A stretch of 48,137 nucleotides of DNA from Pseudomonadota bacterium (lineage in GTDB: Bacteria > Pseudomonadota > Alphaproteobacteria > Rhizobiales > Pleomorphomonadaceae). Shown piece after piece: positions 18,890-25,636 of the stretch (the first letter of the stretch is position 1; each line of letters begins with the position of its first letter). A program made the translations under genes and the position numbers. Where the stretch lies: NCBI GenBank assembly GCA_018262505.1, contig JAGSYV010000031.1:1-48137 (forward strand). Direction: 5' to 3'. The notes beneath the pieces were generated by a model. That model saw nothing but the letters and a program-made list of their open reading frames with translations, was not told the DNA's origin and did not search any database.

Positions 18890-19240
18890 CTAGTATTCGA
18901 TCAACGCCGAGGAGACGCTGGAGCGGCGCAGCGCCTCGCGTCCCTTGGGCAGCACGATATGGAGGGGCGGCACCGATGTCCCAGCCGCCGCAGTACCGAG
19001 TAGAAAGTCGCGCATGGCGGCAAGCTCGGCGTCCGCCTTGGCCAGCATCCGCTCGGCCTCTAGCTTGCGGGCATTCCAGGCTTCGAGCTCGCGCTGGATC
19101 CGCATACGCTCATGCTCCAAGCGGGCATAGCGGCTGACCGCCTGGGTGCGATTGGCGGGCGTGACGCTGATCATCCGGGTCTGGATGGTGGCGAGGTTCC
19201 GCATGCCCCGCTTGACGCTGCGACGTTGTTCCTGGATCAT
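18890..19240 (-). CDS. Coiled-coil gas-vesicle-associated protein
   Basis: This 116-residue protein is almost entirely a predicted coiled coil (RTQAVSRYARLEHERMRIQR, then ELEAWNARKLEAERML, then AELAAMRDFL), flanked by a basic N-terminus (RRSVKRGMRNL) and a short unstructured tail. Similar small coiled-coil proteins accompany gvp operons in proteobacteria, but I cannot assign a specific Gvp letter. The ATG overlaps the gvpN stop (ATGA). Confidence 0.7.
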   Translation of the reverse strand: MIQEQRRSVKRGMRNLATIQTRMISVTPANRTQAVSRYARLEHERMRIQRELEAWNARKLEAERMLAKADAELAAMRDFLLGTAAAGTSVPPLHIVLPKGREALRRSSVSSALIEY

Positions 19241-20280
19241 GGCTGTTTCCCGTGCTGCGCGCGGCCGGATCGCCGGGGCGCCGGCGACGGCGGACAATGG
19301 GCGGCGATGAGCGCCAGCAAGGCATCGCGGCGGCGGCGGCGCTCCTCGGCATCGATCCGCTGCCCCGAAAAAGCGCGCGATTCCAATGCGTCGAGGCAAA
19401 GCTGCACGAAGCGCGGATCGTCGGTGGAGACGACATAACCTTGCTGTGCCGCCACACGGGCGATCATCAGGCTGGTGCGCAACGTTGGGGTCTGCCGATA
19501 GTCGCCCGAAGCGCGAAACGCCCGGACAAGATCAACGATCCGCGCAGCGCCCGCCGCGGAGAGCCCGGTGCGCGCGACGGTCACCGCCAGTTCCATGACT
19601 CGGTCGGGATAATCGACGTCGATCGTAGCGAGCCGGTCAGCTAGCGCATCCTGGCTGGCATGAACGCCGGCGTACTCCTGCGGGTTCGAGGTAAAGATGG
19701 CGCGAAAATCAGGATGAACCCGGATATAGCATTCTTCGTGCGCCTGCGCGGGCAGGAACAGCATCCGCTCCTCGAAAACACCAAGGAGAACGTTATGCGT
19801 CTCCGGCCGCGAGCGGGTGAACTCGTCATAGACAAGCGTGTAGCCTTCCCGACAGGCGGTGGTAAGACGATGATCGGTCCAGCGTTGGTTAGCCGTTTCT
19901 TCCAGCTTGGTAACGTTGTGAATGAAATGATCCACGACCTTGCGATAGTGGTAGCCGCGCTGCGAGCCGACGAGATCGGCTGAGCCTAGCTCGTTGTCGC
20001 CGGTGACGAGGATGACCGGCCGGCCAAGCTGTGCCGCCACATGAAGTGCCAGGGTGGTTTTGCCGGTGCCCGCCGGCCCTCGGAAATGCACAGGATAGCC
20101 CGCCGTGAGGAAGTCGAGCCCGCGCCGTGTCAGGTCGCGTACTAACTCCGTCTCGACGAAATCGGAGCGCGGCCGTAGCGTGAGCGTCGTGGACACGCCG
20201 GGTGCGACGGCGGACGACGTCGTGCCAACGGAGTCCGGTACCAAGCTCTGAGGCTCCAGGGAGAGGGGTACGATCGTCAT
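19237..20280 (-). CDS. gvpN: Gas vesicle AAA+ ATPase GvpN
   Basis: GvpN is a MoxR-type AAA+ ATPase that supports growth and widening of the vesicle. The 347-residue protein carries Walker A GPAGTGKTT (about 68-76), the family segment LVTGDNELGSADLVGSQRG, Walker B TLVYDEFTRSRPETHNVLL, and sensor region IFTSNPQEYAG. The N-terminal 35 residues are a variable extension and the C-terminal 30 are Arg/Pro-rich. It lies 81 bases after the GvpC-like gene, reproducing the cyanobacterial order gvpA-gvpC-gvpN. Confidence 0.95.
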   Translation of the reverse strand: MTIVPLSLEPQSLVPDSVGTTSSAVAPGVSTTLTLRPRSDFVETELVRDLTRRGLDFLTAGYPVHFRGPAGTGKTTLALHVAAQLGRPVILVTGDNELGSADLVGSQRGYHYRKVVDHFIHNVTKLEETANQRWTDHRLTTACREGYTLVYDEFTRSRPETHNVLLGVFEERMLFLPAQAHEECYIRVHPDFRAIFTSNPQEYAGVHASQDALADRLATIDVDYPDRVMELAVTVARTGLSAAGAARIVDLVRAFRASGDYRQTPTLRTSLMIARVAAQQGYVVSTDDPRFVQLCLDALESRAFSGQRIDAEERRRRRDALLALIAAHCPPSPAPRRSGRAQHGKQP

Positions 20281-20361
20281 GAAATATCCTCATCCTTCCT
20301 ACGCAATCGCCCCGTCCCGGCCAGGGCCGGGACGGAAACGGTGCAATCGGCATCGGTGCAA

Positions 20362-21123
20362 TCAGACGGACTTGCCGGGTTCGATACGTCCCGAAGCCGT
20401 TTGGCCGGACGCCTTGCCCTCGCTTGCCTTCATCTCTGGCTTGGCGCCCTGCCCGACACGCGGCGCCTCGGCCTTGGCCGGCTCCGATGTCACCACCTCG
20501 CCGCTTGCCGCGGTCGCCACGACCACAGCGCGCGCCGGTTCAGCCTTCAACGTGCTCTCAGCCTTGACGACCGTATCCGCCTTCGCCACGGCGGCCTTGC
20601 CGTGAGCGGGGCGAACATGAGCGGCACGACCCAGCCAGATGGCCGACGCATCCTGGCGATCCTTGGTGAGCGTGGAGAGAAAGGCGAGGTTTTGAGCCAT
20701 GAGAGCCTCGACGTCGTTGTGCAGCGTCACGCGGGCGTGCCGGCGGACGCGCCGCGCCTCGATCGCTTGTTTGCGTTGCACTGCGGACTGGGTGCTCATC
20801 CACTTGTGCGTCCCGCTGTGCAGTGCCTTCATCCCATTGCGGAGGTCCTTGTCGAGACGAGCGGCGCGCTGGATGCGCACCTTGCGATAACCGTCGATCT
20901 GATCATCCGCAGCGCCGATGAGTATGGCAGTGGTGAGCTTCGTGCTACGCACCGCCTCGGCGAGATGCTGCTGCTGGGCGACGGCCATCCGCCGCTGAGC
21001 GGCGCGGGCTTCCTTGAGTTGACGAGCGGCCCCGGCGCGAATCTGACTGAGGGCCTGGCGGCGCGCCTCGCGCGCCGCGGCCAGGGCATTGACGGTGTCG
21101 GAAATCTGGCCAGCCAAAGACAT
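20362..21123 (-). CDS. GvpC-like helical protein (by position and composition)
   Basis: The 253-residue protein is long-helical and rich in Ala, Arg and Gln through about residue 165 (for example QLKEARAAQRRMAVAQQQHL), then has a Lys/Ala/Glu/Pro-rich low-complexity tail. No standard domain is evident. Its place between gvpA and gvpN is that of gvpC, the outer-surface stiffening protein made of amphipathic helical repeats. I see no clear 33-residue repeat, so homology to GvpC is not proven. ATG 21123 has GGAGGAGAG just upstream. It may be a lineage-specific GvpC analogue or another helical surface protein. Confidence 0.6.
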   Translation of the reverse strand: MSLAGQISDTVNALAAAREARRQALSQIRAGAARQLKEARAAQRRMAVAQQQHLAEAVRSTKLTTAILIGAADDQIDGYRKVRIQRAARLDKDLRNGMKALHSGTHKWMSTQSAVQRKQAIEARRVRRHARVTLHNDVEALMAQNLAFLSTLTKDRQDASAIWLGRAAHVRPAHGKAAVAKADTVVKAESTLKAEPARAVVVATAASGEVVTSEPAKAEAPRVGQGAKPEMKASEGKASGQTASGRIEPGKSV

Positions 21124-21162
21124 GCTCTCTCCTCCTTGCCCAGGATTGCGTTCGGGAGCAGA

Positions 21163-21192
21163 CGGGACGTCGTCCCGCCGGCTAGCCCGGCG
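21163..21192. other. Two adjacent inverted repeats between gvpA and the GvpC-like gene
   Basis: CGGGACG-T-CGTCCCG (21163-21177) is a perfect inverted repeat, followed at once by GCCGG-CTAGC-CCGGC (21178-21192 region). Both lie in the 262-base gap after gvpA. A structured leader here could damp readthrough or protect the gvpA mRNA, letting the main shell protein be made in excess. There is no U-tract, so this is not a standard terminator. Confidence 0.4.
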
Positions 21193-21385
21193 CGCGTGTG
21201 AAAACTCGACGGCGGGCGCCGCGCGGGCCACCCAGCCAGGCATTGCGGACAGGTCTGGCATCGGGTCGGCCCGATGGAACCTGCGACCCATGCCGCACGG
21301 GCACGAGGCCCGGGCGGCAATCTGAGCCCGAGAGAGCGCGCCGAAGCGGCCCTCCCGGTCGGATCAAGGCGCGATCGGTGCGCCG

Positions 21386-21598
21386 TCAGGCGGCCTGAGC
21401 GCCTGCCGTGAGTCCCACGGCCTCCGCATACTTCAGGTACGTATCTACGCCAGCGACGACGACGCGCGCCTCGACGGCCAGCAACTCGATACCCACTAGC
21501 GAAACGCGAACCCAAGCGTCCACGACTACGCCCTTGTCGAGGATACGGTCCACGACTTCAGCGAGGCTGCTAGAGGCGTTGATCTTCTCTACGGCCAT
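21386..21598 (-). CDS. gvpA: Major gas vesicle shell protein GvpA
   Basis: GvpA forms the ribbed shell of the gas vesicle. The 70 residues contain the near-invariant core [20 protein letters not shown] and [20 protein letters not shown], then [12 protein letters not shown]. Length and lack of a tail identify it as the main shell protein rather than a GvpJ/S paralogue. ATG 21598 has AAGGAGG five bases upstream, the strongest ribosome site in the operon. It is the first gene of the minus-strand operon, next to a 645-base AT-rich intergenic region. Confidence 0.97.
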   Translation of the reverse strand: MAVEKINASSSLAEVVDRILDKGVVVDAWVRVSLVGIELLAVEARVVVAGVDTYLKYAEAVGLTAGAQAA

Positions 21599-22243
21599 TA
21601 AAACCTCCTTCAAACGAATGCAGGATGCGCCTGGGAGGCAGCCAGAGGCGCCGCCAAGCCCATGCACTATGAGTGAACACCACAGACTGCGATAGGCGAT
21701 GTCATCCAGGACTCGCCGTAGGTTGCCCCCCCTGCACCCAAGCAAGACGGCGGTGGAGCCATAGGCGGATCCCGGATTGCCATAGGGAAAACCCCCAAAG
21801 AGCACGAAGGATCACGCCTCGGCATGGGAGCCAACCCAGGAGCGCCACAATTTCCGAAGGACTCATATTTTGTTACGTGCGTCATATAATTTTCAACCGT
21901 TACGTTCTTTAAGAATAATTGACAACCACTTGAGTGTGGCCAATACTTACCGCCACGGAGCGCAGCGCAATCTGAATATCGAGATGGATCAATCGGCTTT
22001 ATCGAATAAAACGACACCTATGCAGGTCACCGCTTTGAATTAATTCAGTAATTTTATGTAAAAAATGTGCGCTCAGTTTTTAATTTCTATTTTTATGAGA
22101 CAGGAAGCGTTATTATGCAGGGCGAATAGGAAATAAATAGAAACAAAGCGCCGATATTGATCTGGACGAACCGCCCGGACTAGTAGAGACACGATCTGGA
22201 AGAACAACGTGTACGCAACAGACGTCCTGGGAGCCAGTTCCTC
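21599..22243. promoter_or_regulatory. AT-rich divergent control region between gvpA and the sensor kinase gene
   Basis: These 645 bases hold no gene I can support. Base composition drops from strongly GC-rich to AT-rich between about 21870 and 22150. Divergent genes (gvpA leftward, kinase rightward) must both have promoters here. On the minus strand TTGAAA near 21897 with AT-rich sequence behind it is only a loose match. No sigma-54 -24/-12 element was found on the minus strand by eye. Confidence 0.6.
21919..21947 (+). promoter_or_regulatory. Sigma-70-like promoter facing the sensor kinase gene
   Basis: TTGACA at 21919-21924, a 17-base spacer, and AATACT at 21942-21947 form a good -35/-10 pair on the plus strand. 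The kinase start is about 300 bases downstream, leaving a long 5' leader. Confidence 0.45.
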
Positions 22244-23416
22244 TTGAGCCAACCGACGAAGGGGAGCTATCCCCATCCGATACCGTTCCGACGCCAAGCG
22301 CCGGTCTATCGCTGCGTCGGGCCCGTTCTCGCCAACTTCCCCGAGGGGATCGTTAGCGTCAGCCGCGGCCTGATTCACTCGGCCAACCATGCCTTCGGCC
22401 GACTGCTCGATGTCGACGCCGCAGCGCTGGTTGGAACCCCGTTCCGGCAGGTGCTCAAAGGACTGCGGCTCGCACCCGCCGACGTAAACGCCTTGCTTTC
22501 ACCCGTTCCCGCACAGGGCGATGGCCTGGAGCTAGTACGGGTCGCCGGCCGGGCAGCGGCGCTGAGCCTGCGGGTGCAGCGCTTTTGCATCACCACCGGC
22601 GACGTGGCCGGCATCGCTTCCCTCTACGCCGTCGTGTTCATCGACGAGACGCGTTGGCGCGAGGCGCAGCGTTCCACCGAGGTGCTGGTGGAAGAGCTGC
22701 TCCGCGCCGACCGCCAGGCGGCGCTGGGCGAGATGGCCATGGCGCTGGCACACGAGTTGAATCAGCCGCTCGGCGCCATCGTGAACTTCGCCGGCGCCGC
22801 CCGGCGGACGCTGACGGCGCGGGCGATCCGCGTTGGTGAACTGGAGGACGTGCTCCTCAACATCGGCACCGAGGCGACACGCGCCGGCGATATCATCAAG
22901 AGCCTGCGCTCATTCCTTCGGGGAACGCCGCAGCCCTCCACCGATGCCAGCGTGGACGCAGCCGTGAAGGTGGTGCTAGGCTTTGCCGAGCCGGCCATGC
23001 GCGAGCAGTCCATTGACTTCAGGGTGAAGTTCGCCGGCAACCTGCCACCAGTGCAGGGCGACCCGATCATCCTGCAGCAGATAATCCTGAACTTGGTGAC
23101 CAACGCCATCCAGGCCCTGTCCCAGCAGCCGCAAGGCGAGCGTCGACTGAGCATCCACACTGCGATCGAAAGCGAGTCCATGGTTCGGATCGATGTGCGC
23201 GACACCGGGATCGGCCTGCCGCCGGACCTGGGCGAGCACATCTTCGAGCCGTTCATTACCACCAAGGTGAACGGCTCGGGCCTTGGCCTGTCCATCGCTC
23301 GCACCCTCGCCCAACGCCTCGGCGGCTCAATCGAGGCGGCGCCGGAGCCGGACAAGGGTGCGCGTTTCACGATCCGTCTACCCTGCCGGCGAGACGAGGA
23401 GATGCGCCATGCGTGA
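22244..23416 (+). CDS. Soluble PAS sensor histidine kinase (FixL/DctB-like)
   Basis: The 390-residue kinase has an N-terminal PAS-like region (LANFPEGIVSVSRGLIHSAN, about residues 30-130), a HisKA domain with the phospho-acceptor His in MALAHELNQPLGAIVNFAGA, and a C-terminal ATPase domain with N-box LVTNAIQAL, G1 DTGIGLPP and G2 GSGLGLSIA. There is no membrane segment, so it senses a cytoplasmic signal. The start is taken as TTG 22244; no ATG precedes the PAS region in frame. Its last codons overlap the response regulator gene by 8 bases. Control of gvp expression is suggested by divergence from gvpA. Confidence 0.88.
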   Translation: MSQPTKGSYPHPIPFRRQAPVYRCVGPVLANFPEGIVSVSRGLIHSANHAFGRLLDVDAAALVGTPFRQVLKGLRLAPADVNALLSPVPAQGDGLELVRVAGRAAALSLRVQRFCITTGDVAGIASLYAVVFIDETRWREAQRSTEVLVEELLRADRQAALGEMAMALAHELNQPLGAIVNFAGAARRTLTARAIRVGELEDVLLNIGTEATRAGDIIKSLRSFLRGTPQPSTDASVDAAVKVVLGFAEPAMREQSIDFRVKFAGNLPPVQGDPIILQQIILNLVTNAIQALSQQPQGERRLSIHTAIESESMVRIDVRDTGIGLPPDLGEHIFEPFITTKVNGSGLGLSIARTLAQRLGGSIEAAPEPDKGARFTIRLPCRRDEEMRHA

Positions 23417-24104
23417 GGCGGTGGTCTACATTGTCGACGACGATCCAGGTCTCAACGCGTCGCTCGCCGCCCTGTTTCGCTCGGTCGGCCTGAAGACCGA
23501 ACTGTTCCAGCACCCACAGCCGTTCCTGGAGTTGCGCCAGATCAACCGGCCCGCCTGCGTTCTCTTGGACGTGCGCCTGCCGGGCATCAACGGGCTCGAC
23601 GTGCTGAAGCAGGTGGGCAAGATCGGCTGGACCATGCCGGTGCTGATGATCAGCGGCCACGCCGACGTGGTTATGGCGGTCAGGGCGCTGCATACCGGGG
23701 CGCGCGATTTCCTTGAGAAGCCAGTCAACGACACCATTCTCCTGGAGTTGGTCCAGCACTGGATCCGCTGGGATATGCGCAGCTATTCCTGCGAGGTGAT
23801 TTGCGACGGCATCCGAGCCAAGCTCGACTTGCTCACCGAGCGCGAACAATCAGTGCTGCAGTGCATGCTGCGCGGGCTGCCTAACAAGGTGGCGGCGCGC
23901 GAGCTGAATCTGAGCGTGAAGGCGGTTGAAGGCCACCGCATCAACGTGCTGCACAAGATGGGGGTGCAGTCGCCCGTGGAACTAATGAGTATGGTCGGCA
24001 TCTGCCCGAAGGCGACCGATACGCCGCTGAACTGTATCCGCGGTCGTGGCGACGACCGTTGCCAACCCGGCTGGCATTGCTCCTTGACAGACGAGACCTC
24101 TTAG
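23409..24104 (+). CDS. FixJ-family response regulator (receiver plus LuxR-type HTH)
   Basis: The 231-residue regulator has a receiver domain with the acidic pair (YIVDDDPG), the phosphorylated Asp in ACVLLDVRLPGINGLDVL, switch Ser in LMISGHADVV and Lys in DFLEKPVND. It is followed by a LuxR-type helix-turn-helix (LTEREQSVLQCMLRGLPNKV, then LNLSVKAVEGHRINVLHKM). A C-terminal tail of about 35 residues with two cysteines is unusual. ATG 23409 overlaps the kinase gene by 8 bases, so the two form a pair. It is the natural candidate activator of the divergent gvpA operon. Confidence 0.9.
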   Translation: MREAVVYIVDDDPGLNASLAALFRSVGLKTELFQHPQPFLELRQINRPACVLLDVRLPGINGLDVLKQVGKIGWTMPVLMISGHADVVMAVRALHTGARDFLEKPVNDTILLELVQHWIRWDMRSYSCEVICDGIRAKLDLLTEREQSVLQCMLRGLPNKVAARELNLSVKAVEGHRINVLHKMGVQSPVELMSMVGICPKATDTPLNCIRGRGDDRCQPGWHCSLTDETS

Positions 24105-24632
24105 CGCCTGTTTGGTAACATATTGATTTATATTAATTATTTGTGATTTAAGAGAGGTAGTCTGATTCTGAGGCCCCCGACACACGACAGTATGAGTGAG
24201 AGCGGGATGAAGGAGCTAGATTGAAGATTCTTCGCTAAAAGGATCTTCGCAAATGATCGTCATTCACTCCACCCTCGTGATGACGCTATCGGCGCATTTT
24301 GCGTTGAGCAAGAGCCGGCTTTCGAGCCTGTGGCCCTGATCACAGGGCTTGCGCAATCCCGCACGGTGAACCTGTTGCATCTTGCCATCCATCTGCCAAG
24401 CCGGGCTGGCGGATCTCAGTTAGGAGCTGGCCAGACGCTTGTCTCCCTCGGCAAGACGGCGGCTCGCCAGTTGCAAGTTGGGGAGCGCGGCCAGACCTTA
24501 GGTCGGACAGATCGGATAGGCGCACAAAGCGTGCGGATCCGTCGCCCTCCTGAACTGCCAGACCGGAATAGATGTCGGATATTTCTCAGAGTTCGAGCAT
24601 CCCTCAAACTCTCAACCAGATGGCAATAGACA
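24105..24632. other. Non-coding or decayed stretch after the response regulator
   Basis: The first 100 bases are AT-rich, followed by about 400 bases of GC-rich sequence. Short open frames occur on both strands, but none resembles a protein I know. I read it as decayed island DNA adjoining the IS remnant. Confidence 0.5.
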
Positions 24633-24845
24633 TGACCTGAGCCCCTTGCCCCCCCCCCCAGTTTTCGGGAGAGTCCAAGGTTCAATTAGGCCTCATGCGG
24701 CCAGGTTTTCCAGCGCCATTTTCATGGCGAATTCGCTCGGCGTTCGGTTACCGGGCGAGGAATGCGGTCGAGGTCTGTTGTAGTCCTCCTTCCATGCGGC
24801 ATTTGTCGTTCGCACCTGCCCGAGCGTCGAGGCCCTCGCGAGCTT
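24633..24845 (-). mobile_element. IS3-family insertion sequence remnant (transposase C-terminus and one end)
   Basis: On the minus strand, bases about 24822 to 24693 encode AAWKEDYNRPRPHSSPGNR and then TPSEFAMKMALENLAA followed by TGA. This is the C-terminal signature of IS3-family OrfB transposases (DYN-RPHSSLG-TP-EFA). Downstream, after an 11-C run at 24649-24659, the element seems to end in TGACCTGAGCCCC at 24633, a TG-starting terminus of IS3 type. The rest of the transposase (DDE catalytic core) and the other end are missing, so it cannot transpose. It abuts the C-terminal integrase fragment. Confidence 0.75.
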
Positions 24846-24858
24846 CATCAATCTCTAG

Positions 24859-25149
24859 GAAGCCTTCAAAACCGTTCATGGACGAGAACAGAGAGAGGAC
24901 GAGCCGGTGTTCGTCAATGCCTCTGGTGAGCGAGCACAATCCTACAAGAAGAACCTCAACGCCCTCTTGGAAGCAGCCAAGCTCAAGACTGACGTATTCG
25001 GTCAGGTTCGCTCCGCCTACAGCTTCTGGCACACCTACGCGACGCGACAGCCTCGCAAGGGCACGGACGTCTACACGCTGGCCATCAACATGCGGACATC
25101 GGTCAGGATGATTGAGCTGTATTATTCGGACGTGGTGCCAAATGACCTG
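24859..25149 (+). pseudogene. Tyrosine-recombinase (integrase), C-terminal remnant
   Basis: After a TAG at 24856-24858 the frame reads EAFKTVHGREQREDEPVFVN and continues to YSFWHTYATRQ, MRTSVRMIELYYSDVVPNDL. This is the end of the catalytic domain of the same kind of integrase whose N-terminal half lies at 9366-9821: the H-x-x-R region and the nucleophilic Tyr (in LYYSDV) are recognisable. The Arg normally before His-Thr-Tyr is Trp here (FWHTYAT). The sequence runs without a stop into a response-regulator fragment at 25144. It is non-functional as a recombinase on its own. Confidence 0.75.
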
Positions 25150-25602
25150 CCCGGCATGAGCGGGCTGGAGCTGCTGCGTCAACTGAACGCGAGAGGGGAT
25201 GCGCCAGCGTCGATTATGATCACCGGCGGCAGCGACGTCCAGACTGCCGTCGATGCCATGAAGGCTGGTGCTTTGGACTTCATTGAAAAGCCGATCGGCC
25301 GAGACATGCTGCTGTCGATCGTCGGTCGCGCGCTCGGTGAAGCCAAGGATACCGAGCGACGCGCTGCCCGCCAGCACGCCGCCGTCGAGCATGTGGCCGG
25401 GTTGACCAGCCGCCAACACCAGATCATGGACCTGGTGCTGGCAGGTCATCCCAGCAAGAACATCGCCGCCGACCTCGGCATCAGCCAGCGCACCGTGGAG
25501 AACCACCGCGCCGCCATCATGAAGAAGACAGGGGCACGCTCGCTACCGGAACTGGCTCGCCTCGCCGTGGCGGCGGCAGCGGTCCCGCCGCTGCCCCACT
25601 GA
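25144..25602 (+). pseudogene. FixJ-type response regulator lacking its N-terminal receiver half, fused to the integrase remnant
   Basis: The frame DLPGMSGLELLRQLNARGD through IMITGGSD and ALDFIEKPIGRD is the second half of a receiver domain. A LuxR-type HTH follows (LTSRQHQIMDLVLAGHPSKN, then LGISQRTVENHRAAIMKKTG). The beginning of the receiver, including the acidic pair and the phosphorylated Asp, is missing. It is joined in frame to the integrase C-terminus, so a protein from GTG 24907 to 25602 could be made, with an intact DNA-binding domain but no phosphorylation site. The junction falls in GACCTGCCCGGC, where both parent sequences can read Asp-Leu. Confidence 0.75.
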
Positions 25603-25636
25603 GCCGCGCGCCAGACCAGATCGCTGTCGGTCGGCG

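Noticed and set aside
24330..24685. Two overlapping open frames of 89-99 residues after the response regulator
   Set aside because: No ribosome sites, no recognisable domains, and composition of decayed sequence.
24748..25506. A 252-residue minus-strand open frame across the IS remnant and chimera
   Set aside because: It is antisense to the integrase and regulator homology and contains no domain of its own.
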